NCBI GenBank assembly: GCA_910586715.1
Contig: CAJUJG010000036.1
Coordinates: forward strand, 1-35,695
Source: an uncultured Lachnospiraceae bacterium
Lineage (GTDB): Bacteria > Bacillota > Clostridia > Lachnospirales > Lachnospiraceae
Length of the DNA stretch: 35,695 nt
Direction of reading: 5' to 3'
The notes beneath the pieces are model-generated. The model made no database searches. It worked only from the letters and a program-made list of their open reading frames with translations, and was not told the origin of the DNA. This document shows, one piece after another, positions 1 to 7,262 of this stretch. The first letter of the stretch is position 1. Every line of letters begins with the position of its first letter. The translations under genes were made by a program, and so were the position numbers.

Positions 1-61
1 GTCGCGACTAAAGCGGCGCTTAAAATTTGGTAGAGCGTAGGATTTGACGTTTACTTTATGA

Positions 62-133
62 GTGCACAGCAATATCAAAAAACTGGAAGAAGCAATAAAA
101 AATAAAAGAATAAGGACTAAAACAAATGCATGA
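62..133 (+). pseudogene. Possible 3' tail of an upstream gene
   Basis: A 23-codon open frame (GTG at 62, TGA at 131-133) reads as a lysine-rich helical tail ending KKLEEAIKNKRIRTKTNA. It overlaps the next start codon by 8 bases, as end-to-start coupled genes often do. An in-frame TGA at 59-61 cuts it off from anything further upstream, so it is either a relic or the product of a frameshifted upstream gene. YgjP-type metallopeptidases often follow type I restriction genes, so an hsdR or hsdS tail is possible, but the residues alone do not prove it. Confidence 0.3.
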
Positions 134-854
134 GAAAACAGCAAAACCACAACAACGCCAAGTCCCCTGCGGACAGGGCGTGATTACCTATCTGCTTACA
201 AGGAAAAAAGTCAAAAACGTTAATTTAAGAATCAAACAGGACGGCAGCGTGCTGGTATCGGCGTCTCCCCGCGTTCCGGTCACATTTATTGACGATTTTA
301 TCCGGCAAAAGCAGGACTTTATTTTATCCGCGCTTGCAAAATACGAGGAGCAAAGAGCCTTACACCCGCAAATTCCAAAGCAATATGTCAGCGGTGAAAG
401 CTATACGTTGCTCGGAAAAAGCCTCAGACTAAAAGTGGAGGAGACGTCGAACGAGGCGGTCTGCTCAGACGGAGTTTACATAATTTTAAGAGTAAAGGAC
501 AAGCAAAATTTCCGCCGCAAGGAAATCCTGATGACAAGATGGCTAAAGGAATATCAGACGGCGGTATTTGAAGAATTGATTTTGCAAACGTATGCAGCAT
601 TCAAAAAATACGGCGTCCCATTTCCGACGCTCAAAATCAGGACCATGAAGTCAAGATGGGGTTCCTGTCAGCCAAAGAAGGGCATTATTACATTAAACAG
701 CCGTCTGATTGAGGCGCCGAGAGCCGCCATTGAATATGTCGTGCTGCATGAGTTTGTGCATTTCATTCACCCCAATCATTCCAAAGAATTTTGGAATTTC
801 GTGACAATGATGATGCCGGACTGGAAAGAACGCAGGAAAGGATTGGAACCATAA
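126..854 (+). CDS. YgjP-like (DUF45/M48-type) metallopeptidase domain protein
   Basis: The 242-residue product has the YgjP/DUF45 layout: an N-terminal beta-rich part with a segment around NLRIKQDGSVLVSAS, a middle region, and a C-terminal zinc motif HEFVHFIHPNHSKEFW starting near residue 208. H208, E209 and H212 form HEXXH, and the later His in NHS is the likely third ligand. KSRWGSCQPKKG just before it is also typical of the family. The protein has no signal peptide and should be cytoplasmic. Its substrate is unknown; the family is often found beside type I restriction systems. The start at 126 gives the full family length. The response regulator begins 26 bases downstream, so the genes may share a transcript. 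Confidence 0.9.
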   Translation: MHEKTAKPQQRQVPCGQGVITYLLTRKKVKNVNLRIKQDGSVLVSASPRVPVTFIDDFIRQKQDFILSALAKYEEQRALHPQIPKQYVSGESYTLLGKSLRLKVEETSNEAVCSDGVYIILRVKDKQNFRRKEILMTRWLKEYQTAVFEELILQTYAAFKKYGVPFPTLKIRTMKSRWGSCQPKKGIITLNSRLIEAPRAAIEYVVLHEFVHFIHPNHSKEFWNFVTMMMPDWKERRKGLEP

Positions 855-880
855 AAAAACAGTAGAAATGGAGGATTGCG

Positions 881-1555
881 ATGCGGATTTTAATAGCCGA
901 GGACGAGGTTGAGCTTGCAAAGGCGCTGCAGTTTCTGCTCGAAAAAAATAAATTTTCCGTGGACATTGTCCATAACGGCGCGGATGCCTTGGATTGTTTT
1001 GCATGTGCGGCGTATGACGTGATTGTGCTGGATATTATGATGCCAAAGGTCAACGGTTTGGAGGTTTTGCGCCAGATCAGGAAAAGCAGGTCGGGCGTTC
1101 CGGTTCTGATGCTGACGGCAAAGGCGGAGATTGAGGACCGGGTAGCGGGGTTGGACGCAGGGGCGGACGACTATCTCCCGAAACCCTTTGCGAGCAAAGA
1201 ATTTATTGCGCGGGTGAAGGCGCTTTCCCGCAGAAATGCGGATTATACGGATCAGATTTTGTCCTTTGGGGATGTGGCGCTGGACTGTAACCGGTATGAA
1301 CTGCTTTGCAATTCGAAAAGCGTTCGTTTAAATAATAAGGAGTTTCAGCTTGCGGAACTGTTTTGGCGGCACCCGCATTTCGTCTTTTCCACAAATCACC
1401 TGATGGACAAGATTTGGGGACAGGACTGCGAGGCAGACATCAGCGTTGTTTGGACGTACATTGGATTTGTGCGCAAAAAGCTGAAACAGATTCAAGGCAA
1501 TGTTGAAATCCGCACGGTGCGCGGCGCCGGATATTCGTTAGAGACGTTGGGATAA
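881..1555 (+). CDS. OmpR/PhoB-family response regulator
   Basis: This 224-residue protein has an N-terminal receiver domain and a C-terminal winged-helix DNA-binding domain. In the receiver, the acidic pair follows MRILIAEDE, the phospho-acceptor is D51 in VLDIMMPK, and K101 lies in YLPKPFA. The C-terminal domain ends with the usual VRTVRGAGYSLE wing. The ATG at 881 has a strong GGAGG site (AATGGAGGATTGCG). The kinase gene begins 20 bases after the stop, so the two form a standard two-component pair. The signal and target genes cannot be read from the sequence; no transporter lies directly next to the pair. Confidence 0.96.
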   Translation: MRILIAEDEVELAKALQFLLEKNKFSVDIVHNGADALDCFACAAYDVIVLDIMMPKVNGLEVLRQIRKSRSGVPVLMLTAKAEIEDRVAGLDAGADDYLPKPFASKEFIARVKALSRRNADYTDQILSFGDVALDCNRYELLCNSKSVRLNNKEFQLAELFWRHPHFVFSTNHLMDKIWGQDCEADISVVWTYIGFVRKKLKQIQGNVEIRTVRGAGYSLETLG

Positions 1556-1575
1556 ACGGGGGAGGAAGGACTAAT

Positions 1576-2841
1576 ATGCTCAAAAAAATGCAGCGGCGTT
1601 TCATTTTGGCGGCGATGGCAGCGTTTGGGACGGTTATGCTTGTTTTGGTGGTGGGAATTAATATTGCCAATTATCACCGGACGACATCCATGCAAGATGA
1701 TTTGGCAGTCAGCCTTTTGGAATATGAACAGAATGCACATGCGCAGCGGGAACGCGCACATAGAGAGCACAAACGCGAACCGAGGGAACAGGAGTCCCCG
1801 CCGTTTGACAGAATGCCCGCGGGCGGACGCGGACCGGAAGCGCCATTTATGACGCGTTTTTTTGCCGTATACCGCGATGTAAACGGAAATTTTGAGATGA
1901 TTTCAAAGGACTATATTTATTCCATAGACGAGGAAACCGCAAAAGCGTATGCGCAGGCGATTTTGTCAAAAGGAAAAGAGAAAGGATATTATGGTGATTA
2001 TCGCTATCATGTCAGTACCAATGAAACCGGAAGCACCGTTTTGTTTTTGAATGTGTCGCAACAGCTTCAGTTTATGAAAAATCTGTTTCTGATTTCCGCA
2101 GCAATCGGATTTTTCAGTATTTTGGTGGTTTTTCTGCTAGTCGTATTTTTTTCGCGCTATGCAATCAGACCTTATGCAAAGAACATTGAGCGGCAAAAAC
2201 GCTTTATTACGGACGCGGGTCATGAGCTTAAGACGCCAATCACGTCCATTGCGGCAAGCGCCGATATTGCGGCGATGGAGCATGAGGATGATGCGTGGAT
2301 TTCCAATATCCAAAAGCAGACGGCGCGCCTTACCCGCCTTGTGGGCGAGCTTGTGATGCTGTCAAGATTGGACGAGGAACTGCCGTTTCCCGAAAAGGGC
2401 ACGTTTTCCCTAAGCGACGCGGCGTGGGAAACCGCAGAGCCGTTTGCAGTGCTTGCAAAAGCGGAGGGGAAAAGCTATCACCAGTCGATTGAAGAGAAGC
2501 TGACCTTGTACGGCGACTGCGCTTCGATACAACAGATGCTGTCCATTCTGCTTGACAATGCCGTGAAATATTCGGATGCGGACGGAGAAATCCGTTTGGA
2601 TATTTACCGCAAACGGCGGAAAATGTGCATCGAAGTGTTTAACACCTGTGATCTGCCGGACGAGGTGGATTTGGACCGGCTGTTTGACCGCTTCTACCGT
2701 GTGGACGAATCCCGCTGCGCCTGCACAGGGGGAACTGGTATCGGTCTGTCAATGGCACAGGCAGTCGCGGAGGCACACGGCGGAAAAATCAAGGCGCAGC
2801 GCGCGGGCAAAAAAGCAATCCGTTTTCGTGTTACTTTATAG
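1576..2841 (+). CDS. Membrane sensor histidine kinase, partner of the 881-1555 regulator
   Basis: The 421-residue kinase has a first membrane segment at about residues 10-31 and a second at about 170-195. The extracytoplasmic loop of about 140 residues includes a very basic/acidic stretch and a Pro/Gly patch (PPFDRMPAGGRGPEAPF). The cytoplasmic part has an H-box GHELKTPIT with His216, an N-box LLDNAVKYS, and a G-box TGIGLSMAQAVAEAHGG. No clear HAMP domain is visible between TM2 and the H-box. The gene starts at ATG 1576 behind GGGGAGGAAGG. It probably autophosphorylates at His216 and passes phosphate to D51 of the upstream regulator. The ligand is unknown. Confidence 0.95.
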   Translation: MLKKMQRRFILAAMAAFGTVMLVLVVGINIANYHRTTSMQDDLAVSLLEYEQNAHAQRERAHREHKREPREQESPPFDRMPAGGRGPEAPFMTRFFAVYRDVNGNFEMISKDYIYSIDEETAKAYAQAILSKGKEKGYYGDYRYHVSTNETGSTVLFLNVSQQLQFMKNLFLISAAIGFFSILVVFLLVVFFSRYAIRPYAKNIERQKRFITDAGHELKTPITSIAASADIAAMEHEDDAWISNIQKQTARLTRLVGELVMLSRLDEELPFPEKGTFSLSDAAWETAEPFAVLAKAEGKSYHQSIEEKLTLYGDCASIQQMLSILLDNAVKYSDADGEIRLDIYRKRRKMCIEVFNTCDLPDEVDLDRLFDRFYRVDESRCACTGGTGIGLSMAQAVAEAHGGKIKAQRAGKKAIRFRVTL

Positions 2842-2971
2842 CCTGCGCCTTTCCCCGACCAAAAGAGCAACAACGGAAATCATCAGGGGGTGTCGCTTTA
2901 ACGAATGAAAATGGCTGCATACAAAACAGACAGGGCAATAGCCGACAGAATGATTAAGGATGGAGAACGAT

Positions 2972-3463
2972 ATGAACCGCAAAAAACAAAGAGGACAAAA
3001 ACGAAAAATAAAAGTATTATGTGATAGGATTGAGCAATGGGTACCATTTCAAGAACAAACGCAGGAATTTGAACATTTTCACGTTCCAAGTTCGCCTTGG
3101 ATTGAATCGCCCAAAACTTCGCGGAAAATAAAGACGCTGTTTATCAAAAAATGGTTGGAGAAGACTGCCGAATTGGTGCAGACCAAACCACAGGAACTGC
3201 CCTTTTGCAAGGTCGTTGCACTTGTTGCCTGTCCACATCTGTGGAATTCCCAAATCATAATTTTTTACAGTCAGGATTATTATAAGGGATTTTGGGATAG
3301 AAAAGGACAAGAACAAAGATGGGATAATATCGAGAACAACGAAATATCATTGATGAAAAGCAGAAATATAGAAACGGATTTTGACGAAAAGGGATATTTA
3401 GAAACGATTATGGACAGGGGGACAGCGATAAAATCTGTGTTATGGTTTTATGGAGAATGGTAA
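2972..3463 (+). CDS. DUF3916-like protein of unknown function
   Basis: The 163-residue basic protein begins MNRKKQRGQKRKIKVL and has a central part with PFCKVVALVACPHLWNSQ followed by IIIFYSQDYYKGFWDR. From memory this resembles the DUF3916 family of Firmicutes, which has no assigned reaction. The ATG at 2972 is preferred over the one at 2960 because GGATGGAG then sits at normal distance. No signal peptide or membrane segment is seen. The gene is followed directly by a truncated M56-type fragment, so it stands at the edge of a rearranged zone. Confidence is good that it is coding and moderate for the family name. Confidence 0.72.
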   Translation: MNRKKQRGQKRKIKVLCDRIEQWVPFQEQTQEFEHFHVPSSPWIESPKTSRKIKTLFIKKWLEKTAELVQTKPQELPFCKVVALVACPHLWNSQIIIFYSQDYYKGFWDRKGQEQRWDNIENNEISLMKSRNIETDFDEKGYLETIMDRGTAIKSVLWFYGEW

Positions 3464-3828
3464 ACAATAAAGGATCATATTTTAAAAAGTTACTTCCTTA
3501 TGTGCAACAAGGCGGCATAGCGGATGCAATCCAAGTGGACGAGACAATACATGGACAAAACAATCTGCCCAGTAAACAAATGGAGCCGGCGAAATCGGTC
3601 AATAGTCCTGTTAGAAACATGGTAACAGCAGTATGGACAAATCTTTGGCTTGGATGGCTGGTGGTGGCACTCATTTTGTTTATTCGGAAAATCACGGTTT
3701 ATCAAGACTTTGTAAAATACATTCGAGCCGGTTGCGTGGAAGTGGCGGACATTGACTTGTTGGAACGGTTTGGGAAACTGGTGGAGCGAAAACGGATAAA
3801 TACTACAGTGGAGTTATACACAAATAAT
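3464..3828 (+). pseudogene. Internal fragment of an M56/BlaR1-type membrane metallopeptidase
   Basis: The open frame contains a membrane segment (WTNLWLGWLVVALILFIRKI) and then VYQDFVKYIRAGCVEVADID and ERFGKLVERKRINTTVELY. This is the middle of a BlaR1/MecR1-like antirepressor of the M56 family. The N-terminal membrane segments are absent and the frame stops matching after VELYTN, before the HEXXH region, so both ends are missing. Downstream of about 3828 the DNA reads as part of an XRE gene on the other strand. It is a relic left by rearrangement and is not expected to be functional. Confidence 0.65.
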
Positions 3829-3986
3829 CTAATTTTTGAAAAGTTGGATTTTTCTTTATCTGCAAATTTATATGCTTCTGGTCCTTTGATTCCTAATTCG
3901 TGAGCAATATTAAGAAGTAAATGGCTGTACCTACTAATTCCTTTTAATTTCATATAATGGTCAATATTGTTTTTTAAATTTTCCAT
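3829..3986 (-). pseudogene. 5' fragment of an XRE-family regulator gene (minus strand)
   Basis: On the minus strand an ATG at 3986 behind a perfect GCGGAGG site begins MENLKNNIDHYMKLKGI. It continues through SHLLLNIAHELGIKGPEAY and KSNFSK, the start of a helix-turn-helix protein. The frame then runs into the M56 fragment at about 3829-3840, so the second half of the HTH domain and the rest of the protein are missing. The intact RBS and start suggest the 5' end was a working gene before truncation. AT-rich DNA upstream (3999-4110) would hold its promoter. Confidence 0.68.
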
Positions 3987-4108
3987 ATCTGAACCTCCGC
4001 ATTCATTGTATTTATATTGTACCACGAATTTTATTGTTTTAGTAGTCATTTATGACAATCTTTGTGGTCTATTTTGCCTTTTATTATAATTTATGTAAAA
4101 AGTACATA

Positions 4109-4120
4109 GTCAAATTTGAC
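4109..4120. promoter_or_regulatory. Perfect 12-bp palindrome in AT-rich intergenic DNA
   Basis: GTCAAATTTGAC is a perfect inverted repeat in the intergenic region upstream of the truncated minus-strand XRE gene. It could be an operator for that regulator or its relatives. No experimental link exists, and in AT-rich DNA a 12-bp palindrome can occur by chance. Confidence 0.3.
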
Positions 4121-4243
4121 AACAAATATGTAATATTACTTGATATAGAAAATAAAAGAGGATGATATTTTTCACAATGCAAATATTCACATTAAAGTCA
4201 CGCAGATTAGCATGTAATGTTTGTTATAGGAAATGGATTCTAA

Positions 4244-4318
4244 ATATCCATTACTACGGGTACATTCTCTAAGGTCGAAAATAGATATAACAATCTATCT
4301 GTAGATTTACTGATTTGA
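4244..4318 (+). pseudogene. XRE/HTH gene fragment, near-copy of part of the 9701-9889 relic
   Basis: The plus strand reads ISITTGTFSKVENRYNNL, the recognition-helix region of an XRE-type domain, then stops at TGA 4316-4318. About 38 bases (4244-4282) match 9820-9858 with roughly two differences. The rest of the gene is absent on both sides. It is a second relic of the same regulator family as the pseudogene at 9701. Confidence 0.6.
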
Positions 4319-4324
4319 CTGACT

Positions 4325-4734
4325 AAGATAGTACATTTTTAATCATATGCTTACTGGCGGCGTTTTTTATGGGAATTTCAGTTTTTGAAACAATACCGAA
4401 AAACATCGGATATTTCATAATAACCGCCGTAAGCTTCAGCTCAATGTGTGCTTCCACAACATTTGACGTGTCCATGATGACAGCCGCGCAGCAGCAAACT
4501 CCGACTAATCTTCTCGGCAAAATAATGGCTGTGATTATTGCTGTGTCAAGCTGCTCCCAGCCTGTGGGACAGGCGGTTTACGGAGTGCTGTTTGATGTTT
4601 TTGCCGACAAGTCATATTTGGTAATGATAGGCGCGGCGATTTTGGTTATGGCGGTTTCGCTGTACTCCAAAAAGGGTTTTGCGGTTCTTAAAAAGGACCC
4701 CGATGTAAAATCGAACACTTTTATTAAGAGTTAA
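4325..4734 (+). pseudogene. 3' fragment of an MFS transporter gene
   Basis: The frame reads through several hydrophobic helices: LIICLLAAFFMGISVFETIP, then a helix after GYFIITAVSFSSM, then GKIMAVIIAVSSCSQPVGQA, then YLVMIGAAILVMAVSLY. It ends with a short hydrophilic tail. This matches the last four helices of a 12-TM major facilitator permease of the macrolide-efflux type. There is no start codon with an RBS and the first eight or so helices are missing, so it is a 5'-truncated relic. An HTH fragment lies directly upstream. Confidence 0.7.
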
Positions 4735-4859
4735 TGACAAGAAGGACATCTTTATAGCAGTTGCAACGGGAGGTTGCCCAAATATACAGTCCGCTTGCTA
4801 GTATGCAACCATGAATTTTGCTATCATCTATGTATCAGATATTACAAGGAGGGTACAAA

Positions 4860-5306
4860 ATGGATTTTTCAGAGAAACTATTAACGCTAAGAAAAAGCAG
4901 GGATTTGACACAGGAGCAGTTAGCGGAACGATTGGACGTTTCAAGGCAGTCCGTATCAAAATGGGAGTCAGGACAGGCGGTACCGGAGCTGGATAAGATT
5001 GTCGCGTTGAGCAATATCTTTGATGTCACGACGGATTATTTGCTGAAACCGTCAGAGATAAACGAGCTTACCGTAAAAACGGAACTCTTGGCAAAGCAGC
5101 AGGAGCAGATGCTGATTCGGGAGAGAAGGCGTTCGCAAAGGCTGCATTGTGCTTTGTATGCAGCGGGTGTGTATTTGCTATTTTTTGCAACATATTTTAT
5201 CGGGCATTATTACTTTGAGATATGGAATGCATCAGTGATTTTTTCCGAGTTTTTAATTGCAACGGCAATTGTTATTTTTATTTGCGTAAAACATATGAAT
5301 TCTTGA
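4860..5306 (+). CDS. XRE-family regulator with C-terminal membrane segments
   Basis: This 148-residue protein has a classical Cro/CI HTH at about residues 5-60 (LRKSRDLTQEQLAERLDVS, then RQSVSKWESGQAVPELDKI). A charged linker and two hydrophobic segments follow at about 97-117 and 122-143, so it is probably membrane-anchored with the DNA-binding domain in the cytoplasm. The start at 4860 is chosen for the site AAGGAGGGTACAAA; an upstream in-frame extension lacks an RBS. Proteins of this shape are common in Clostridia and often act as local repressors; the target is not visible. A terminator follows at 5332-5373. Confidence 0.9.
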   Translation: MDFSEKLLTLRKSRDLTQEQLAERLDVSRQSVSKWESGQAVPELDKIVALSNIFDVTTDYLLKPSEINELTVKTELLAKQQEQMLIRERRRSQRLHCALYAAGVYLLFFATYFIGHYYFEIWNASVIFSEFLIATAIVIFICVKHMNS

Positions 5307-5331
5307 TTTTCTATTATATCTGTTTTTTGTC

Positions 5332-5373
5332 AAAAGAGGTAAAACCATAGGAACAAAAAGGTTTGCCTCTTTT
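5332..5373 (+). terminator. Intrinsic terminator after the XRE membrane regulator
   Basis: AAAAGAGG (5332-5339) pairs with CCTCTTTT (5366-5373), extended inward by AAACC/GGTTT with a bulge. It is followed by TGTTTTT. The hairpin separates the XRE gene from the LytTR gene. Confidence 0.7.
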
Positions 5374-5400
5374 TGTTTTTCCTTTCATTCCTGAAAAATA

Positions 5401-5450
5401 GTCGTTTCGTTCCATTTGTCTGAAAAAAAATTTTTTTTAACCGATATAAT
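5401..5450 (+). promoter_or_regulatory. Probable activator-dependent promoter of the LytTR gene
   Basis: A consensus -10 TATAAT lies at 5445-5450. The position for a -35 box is filled by an A8T8 tract (5423-5438), which should be strongly bent or stiff, and no TTGACA-like hexamer is present. Upstream, GTCGTTTCGTTCCATTTGTC (5401-5420) holds two imperfect TCGTTTCG/TCCATTTG half-sites. The weak -35 and adjacent repeats fit activation or autoregulation by a LytTR protein; this is inference. Confidence 0.45.
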
Positions 5451-5483
5451 AAACAACAGTCCATATGGGGGAGGTGATAAGCT

Positions 5484-5882
5484 TTGGACGGGATTGTCGG
5501 CGGCGACAAAAGAATGACAGAAAAAACCGACAAAAAGGACGAAAGGAGGAAGCTGTTTATCAGGACGAAAAAGCTCATGCTCGATCAGGCGGATATTCTG
5601 TATGTTGAGAGCAGGGCGAAAAAAGTAGAAATACACACTATGGGAGCACAGCAAAACATAGAAATTTATGCGACAATGGAAGAGCTTATGGAGCAGCTCG
5701 GAGAAGGCTTTTACCGGTGTCATCGGGCATATATTGTGAATATGGCGTATATTGCGGAATATGGCGAAGGCAGCGCAATCCTTACGAGCGGCGATAAGGT
5801 CTATGTTGCAAAGAAGAAATTTGGAGAGTTTGTGAAGGCGTATAAGCGTTATTTGGAAAATGGCGGGGTTTCCAGCGTGTAA
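5484..5882 (+). CDS. LytTR DNA-binding regulator lacking a receiver domain
   Basis: The 132-residue protein is essentially one LytTR domain (about residues 22-128). Landmarks are IRTKKLMLDQADILYVESRA, then EIYATMEELMEQLG and FYRCHRAYIVNMAYI, the family signature. The usual N-terminal receiver domain of AgrA/LytR proteins is absent and replaced by about 20 charged residues. The start is TTG at 5484, chosen because GGGGAGGTGAT lies at ideal distance; the first ATG, at 5514, has no RBS. LytTR proteins bind paired direct repeats near weak promoters. It directly precedes the 6028-8000 gene cluster and is the obvious candidate to control it. Confidence 0.88.
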   Translation: MDGIVGGDKRMTEKTDKKDERRKLFIRTKKLMLDQADILYVESRAKKVEIHTMGAQQNIEIYATMEELMEQLGEGFYRCHRAYIVNMAYIAEYGEGSAILTSGDKVYVAKKKFGEFVKAYKRYLENGGVSSV

Positions 5883-5932
5883 AACGATATGGTTTACCCA
5901 ACATATGTCCGGACTTATTGCAAGAGGGCATA

Positions 5933-5960
5933 GGCGGCTCTGACTGACAGAGGAGCTGCC
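5933..5960. other. Small hairpin between the LytTR gene and the paralogue cluster
   Basis: GGCGGCTC (5933-5940) pairs with GAGCTGCC (5953-5960), one pair being G-U. An alternative inner stem CTCTG/CAGAG is possible. No T-run follows, so it is not a typical terminator; it may shape the leader of the 6028 gene. Confidence 0.35.
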
Positions 5961-6027
5961 AACAAAAACAAGGACAAACGTTATACAAAAAGCACAAATT
6001 CGCTCATTTTAGAAAGGAGCTTAAAAA

Positions 6028-6579
6028 GTGGGAATTAACGGAATTGGTGCGGCAGGTTATCCGGTGATGGGATATGGGAATACAAGACAGGCAAGGAAAA
6101 ACGAGGCAGAAACGGCATTTTCGGATATATTGAACAATACGGCAGCGGCGGCGCCGCATACGTCTATTGTTTATTTAAAGACAGACGACATGCTGTATTC
6201 GGGCGGGAACGGTACAGGGCTGTCGTTCTATATCAAGTATGCCCCAAATTCGACAGACGAAGATCCGACGGTTGTCGCGAAAGGCGTTGACGAGAACGGG
6301 AAAGAGTTTGAGCAGACGATACATATCAACGACATTAATCCGCAGCACGCATCGGTAGTGGAAATGCACGCGCTGGAGGCGTATTTGGACGTGGACAAAA
6401 ACGGAGGACTGTCCTCTCTTCCAATGGAAACGGGAATGATGGGACTGCATGACAGGGCGGATTTTATGGGGTTGTTTGAAAAACAGATTAGCGATATGAC
6501 ACTGCTTAAGCAGCAAAAAACAGCGGCGTATTATCGACAGAGTATGCAGGCATTTTGGGACTTTATGGACAGGAAGTAA
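6028..6579 (+). CDS. Unrecognised protein, paralogue 1 of the LytTR-linked cluster
   Basis: The 183-residue product starts at GTG 6028 behind GAAAGGAGCTT. The first 40 residues are small and polar (MGINGIGAAGYPVMGYG) and look flexible, with no cleavable signal peptide or membrane segment. The middle (about 48-115) contains an ENGKEFEQTIHINDINPQ segment and an acidic loop DVDKNGG. The C-terminus ends YRQSMQAFWDFMDRK. The 6651 product shares the order DE(N/D)G, ... V(D/N)xxDxNP/R, a VEMHALEAYL-like helix, and a terminal FWDF(M/L)xK. I do not recognise the family. The position after a LytTR gene suggests a regulated, perhaps secreted or surface-related product. Confidence 0.8.
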   Translation: MGINGIGAAGYPVMGYGNTRQARKNEAETAFSDILNNTAAAAPHTSIVYLKTDDMLYSGGNGTGLSFYIKYAPNSTDEDPTVVAKGVDENGKEFEQTIHINDINPQHASVVEMHALEAYLDVDKNGGLSSLPMETGMMGLHDRADFMGLFEKQISDMTLLKQQKTAAYYRQSMQAFWDFMDRK

Positions 6580-6650
6580 ACTGGTTTATGATAAGGAAGT
6601 TAGAAGGTGCTGACAGATAGCGAAACTGTTGGCAGAAATGGAGGATAAAA

Positions 6651-7241
6651 ATGAGTATGAATATTAATACAAACATGATGACAGCGTATTTTCCCAAAGC
6701 GGGATACAAGATGGGGATAGAGAAGAAGAAATTAAGCGGAACAAAGGATACAGAACATACATTCGCAGAGGCGCAGAAAACGCAGAACGCAGGCGGCGGT
6801 TTTGTTCTTCATATTTCCAATGAGCAGGACGGGGAGGCAATCGGCGCGATGTGCGGCGCGGATCATTCGGTGACGGTTTATAAGCCGAAGGATTTTGACG
6901 CGGCAAATCCTGTATATAAAGTGAAGATTTGGGACGAGGACGGAAACGCGACGGAGCGCATGGTGGACGTGTCGAAGGTTGACCCGCGAAACAGCGATTA
7001 TATTGATATGTTTGCGTATTCCAGCCATTTGACAGCGACTGGAAAATGCCCCAATGCGCAGTCTGCGTTCACGTCATCAGCGATGAATCAGCATGGAATG
7101 GACGAAACAAGCTATCAGGATTTGTTTCAGCAGAGGAATTGGGTAAACCAGTTGGCAGATGCGATGCAGACACAGTATGCGGCAGGAAATATTGAAGGAT
7201 ACTTGCGTTATAAGCCGTTTTGGGACTTTTTGACGAAATAA
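6651..7241 (+). CDS. Unrecognised protein, paralogue 2 of the LytTR-linked cluster
   Basis: The 196-residue protein starts at ATG 6651 behind GGAGGATAAAA, 71 bases after paralogue 1. The N-terminus MSMNINTNMMTAYFPKAGY is flexible and uncharged. The core (about 45-130) has KVKIWDEDGNATERMVDVSK, then VDPRNSDYIDMFAYSSHL, matching the order of elements in paralogue 1. It ends YLRYKPFWDFLTK, again as paralogue 1. There is no signal peptide and no membrane helix. Function is unknown. The matching termini with divergent middles indicate an old tandem duplication rather than a recent one. Confidence 0.82.
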   Translation: MSMNINTNMMTAYFPKAGYKMGIEKKKLSGTKDTEHTFAEAQKTQNAGGGFVLHISNEQDGEAIGAMCGADHSVTVYKPKDFDAANPVYKVKIWDEDGNATERMVDVSKVDPRNSDYIDMFAYSSHLTATGKCPNAQSAFTSSAMNQHGMDETSYQDLFQQRNWVNQLADAMQTQYAAGNIEGYLRYKPFWDFLTK

Positions 7242-7262
7242 GACAGGGGGAGGCAGGAGGTA

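Noticed and set aside
2898..3089. Hydrophobic minus-strand frame (63 codons) across the start of the DUF3916-like gene
   Set aside because: It is the complement of Lys/Arg-rich codons of the plus-strand gene and lacks an RBS; a relic in 2842-2959 cannot be fully excluded.
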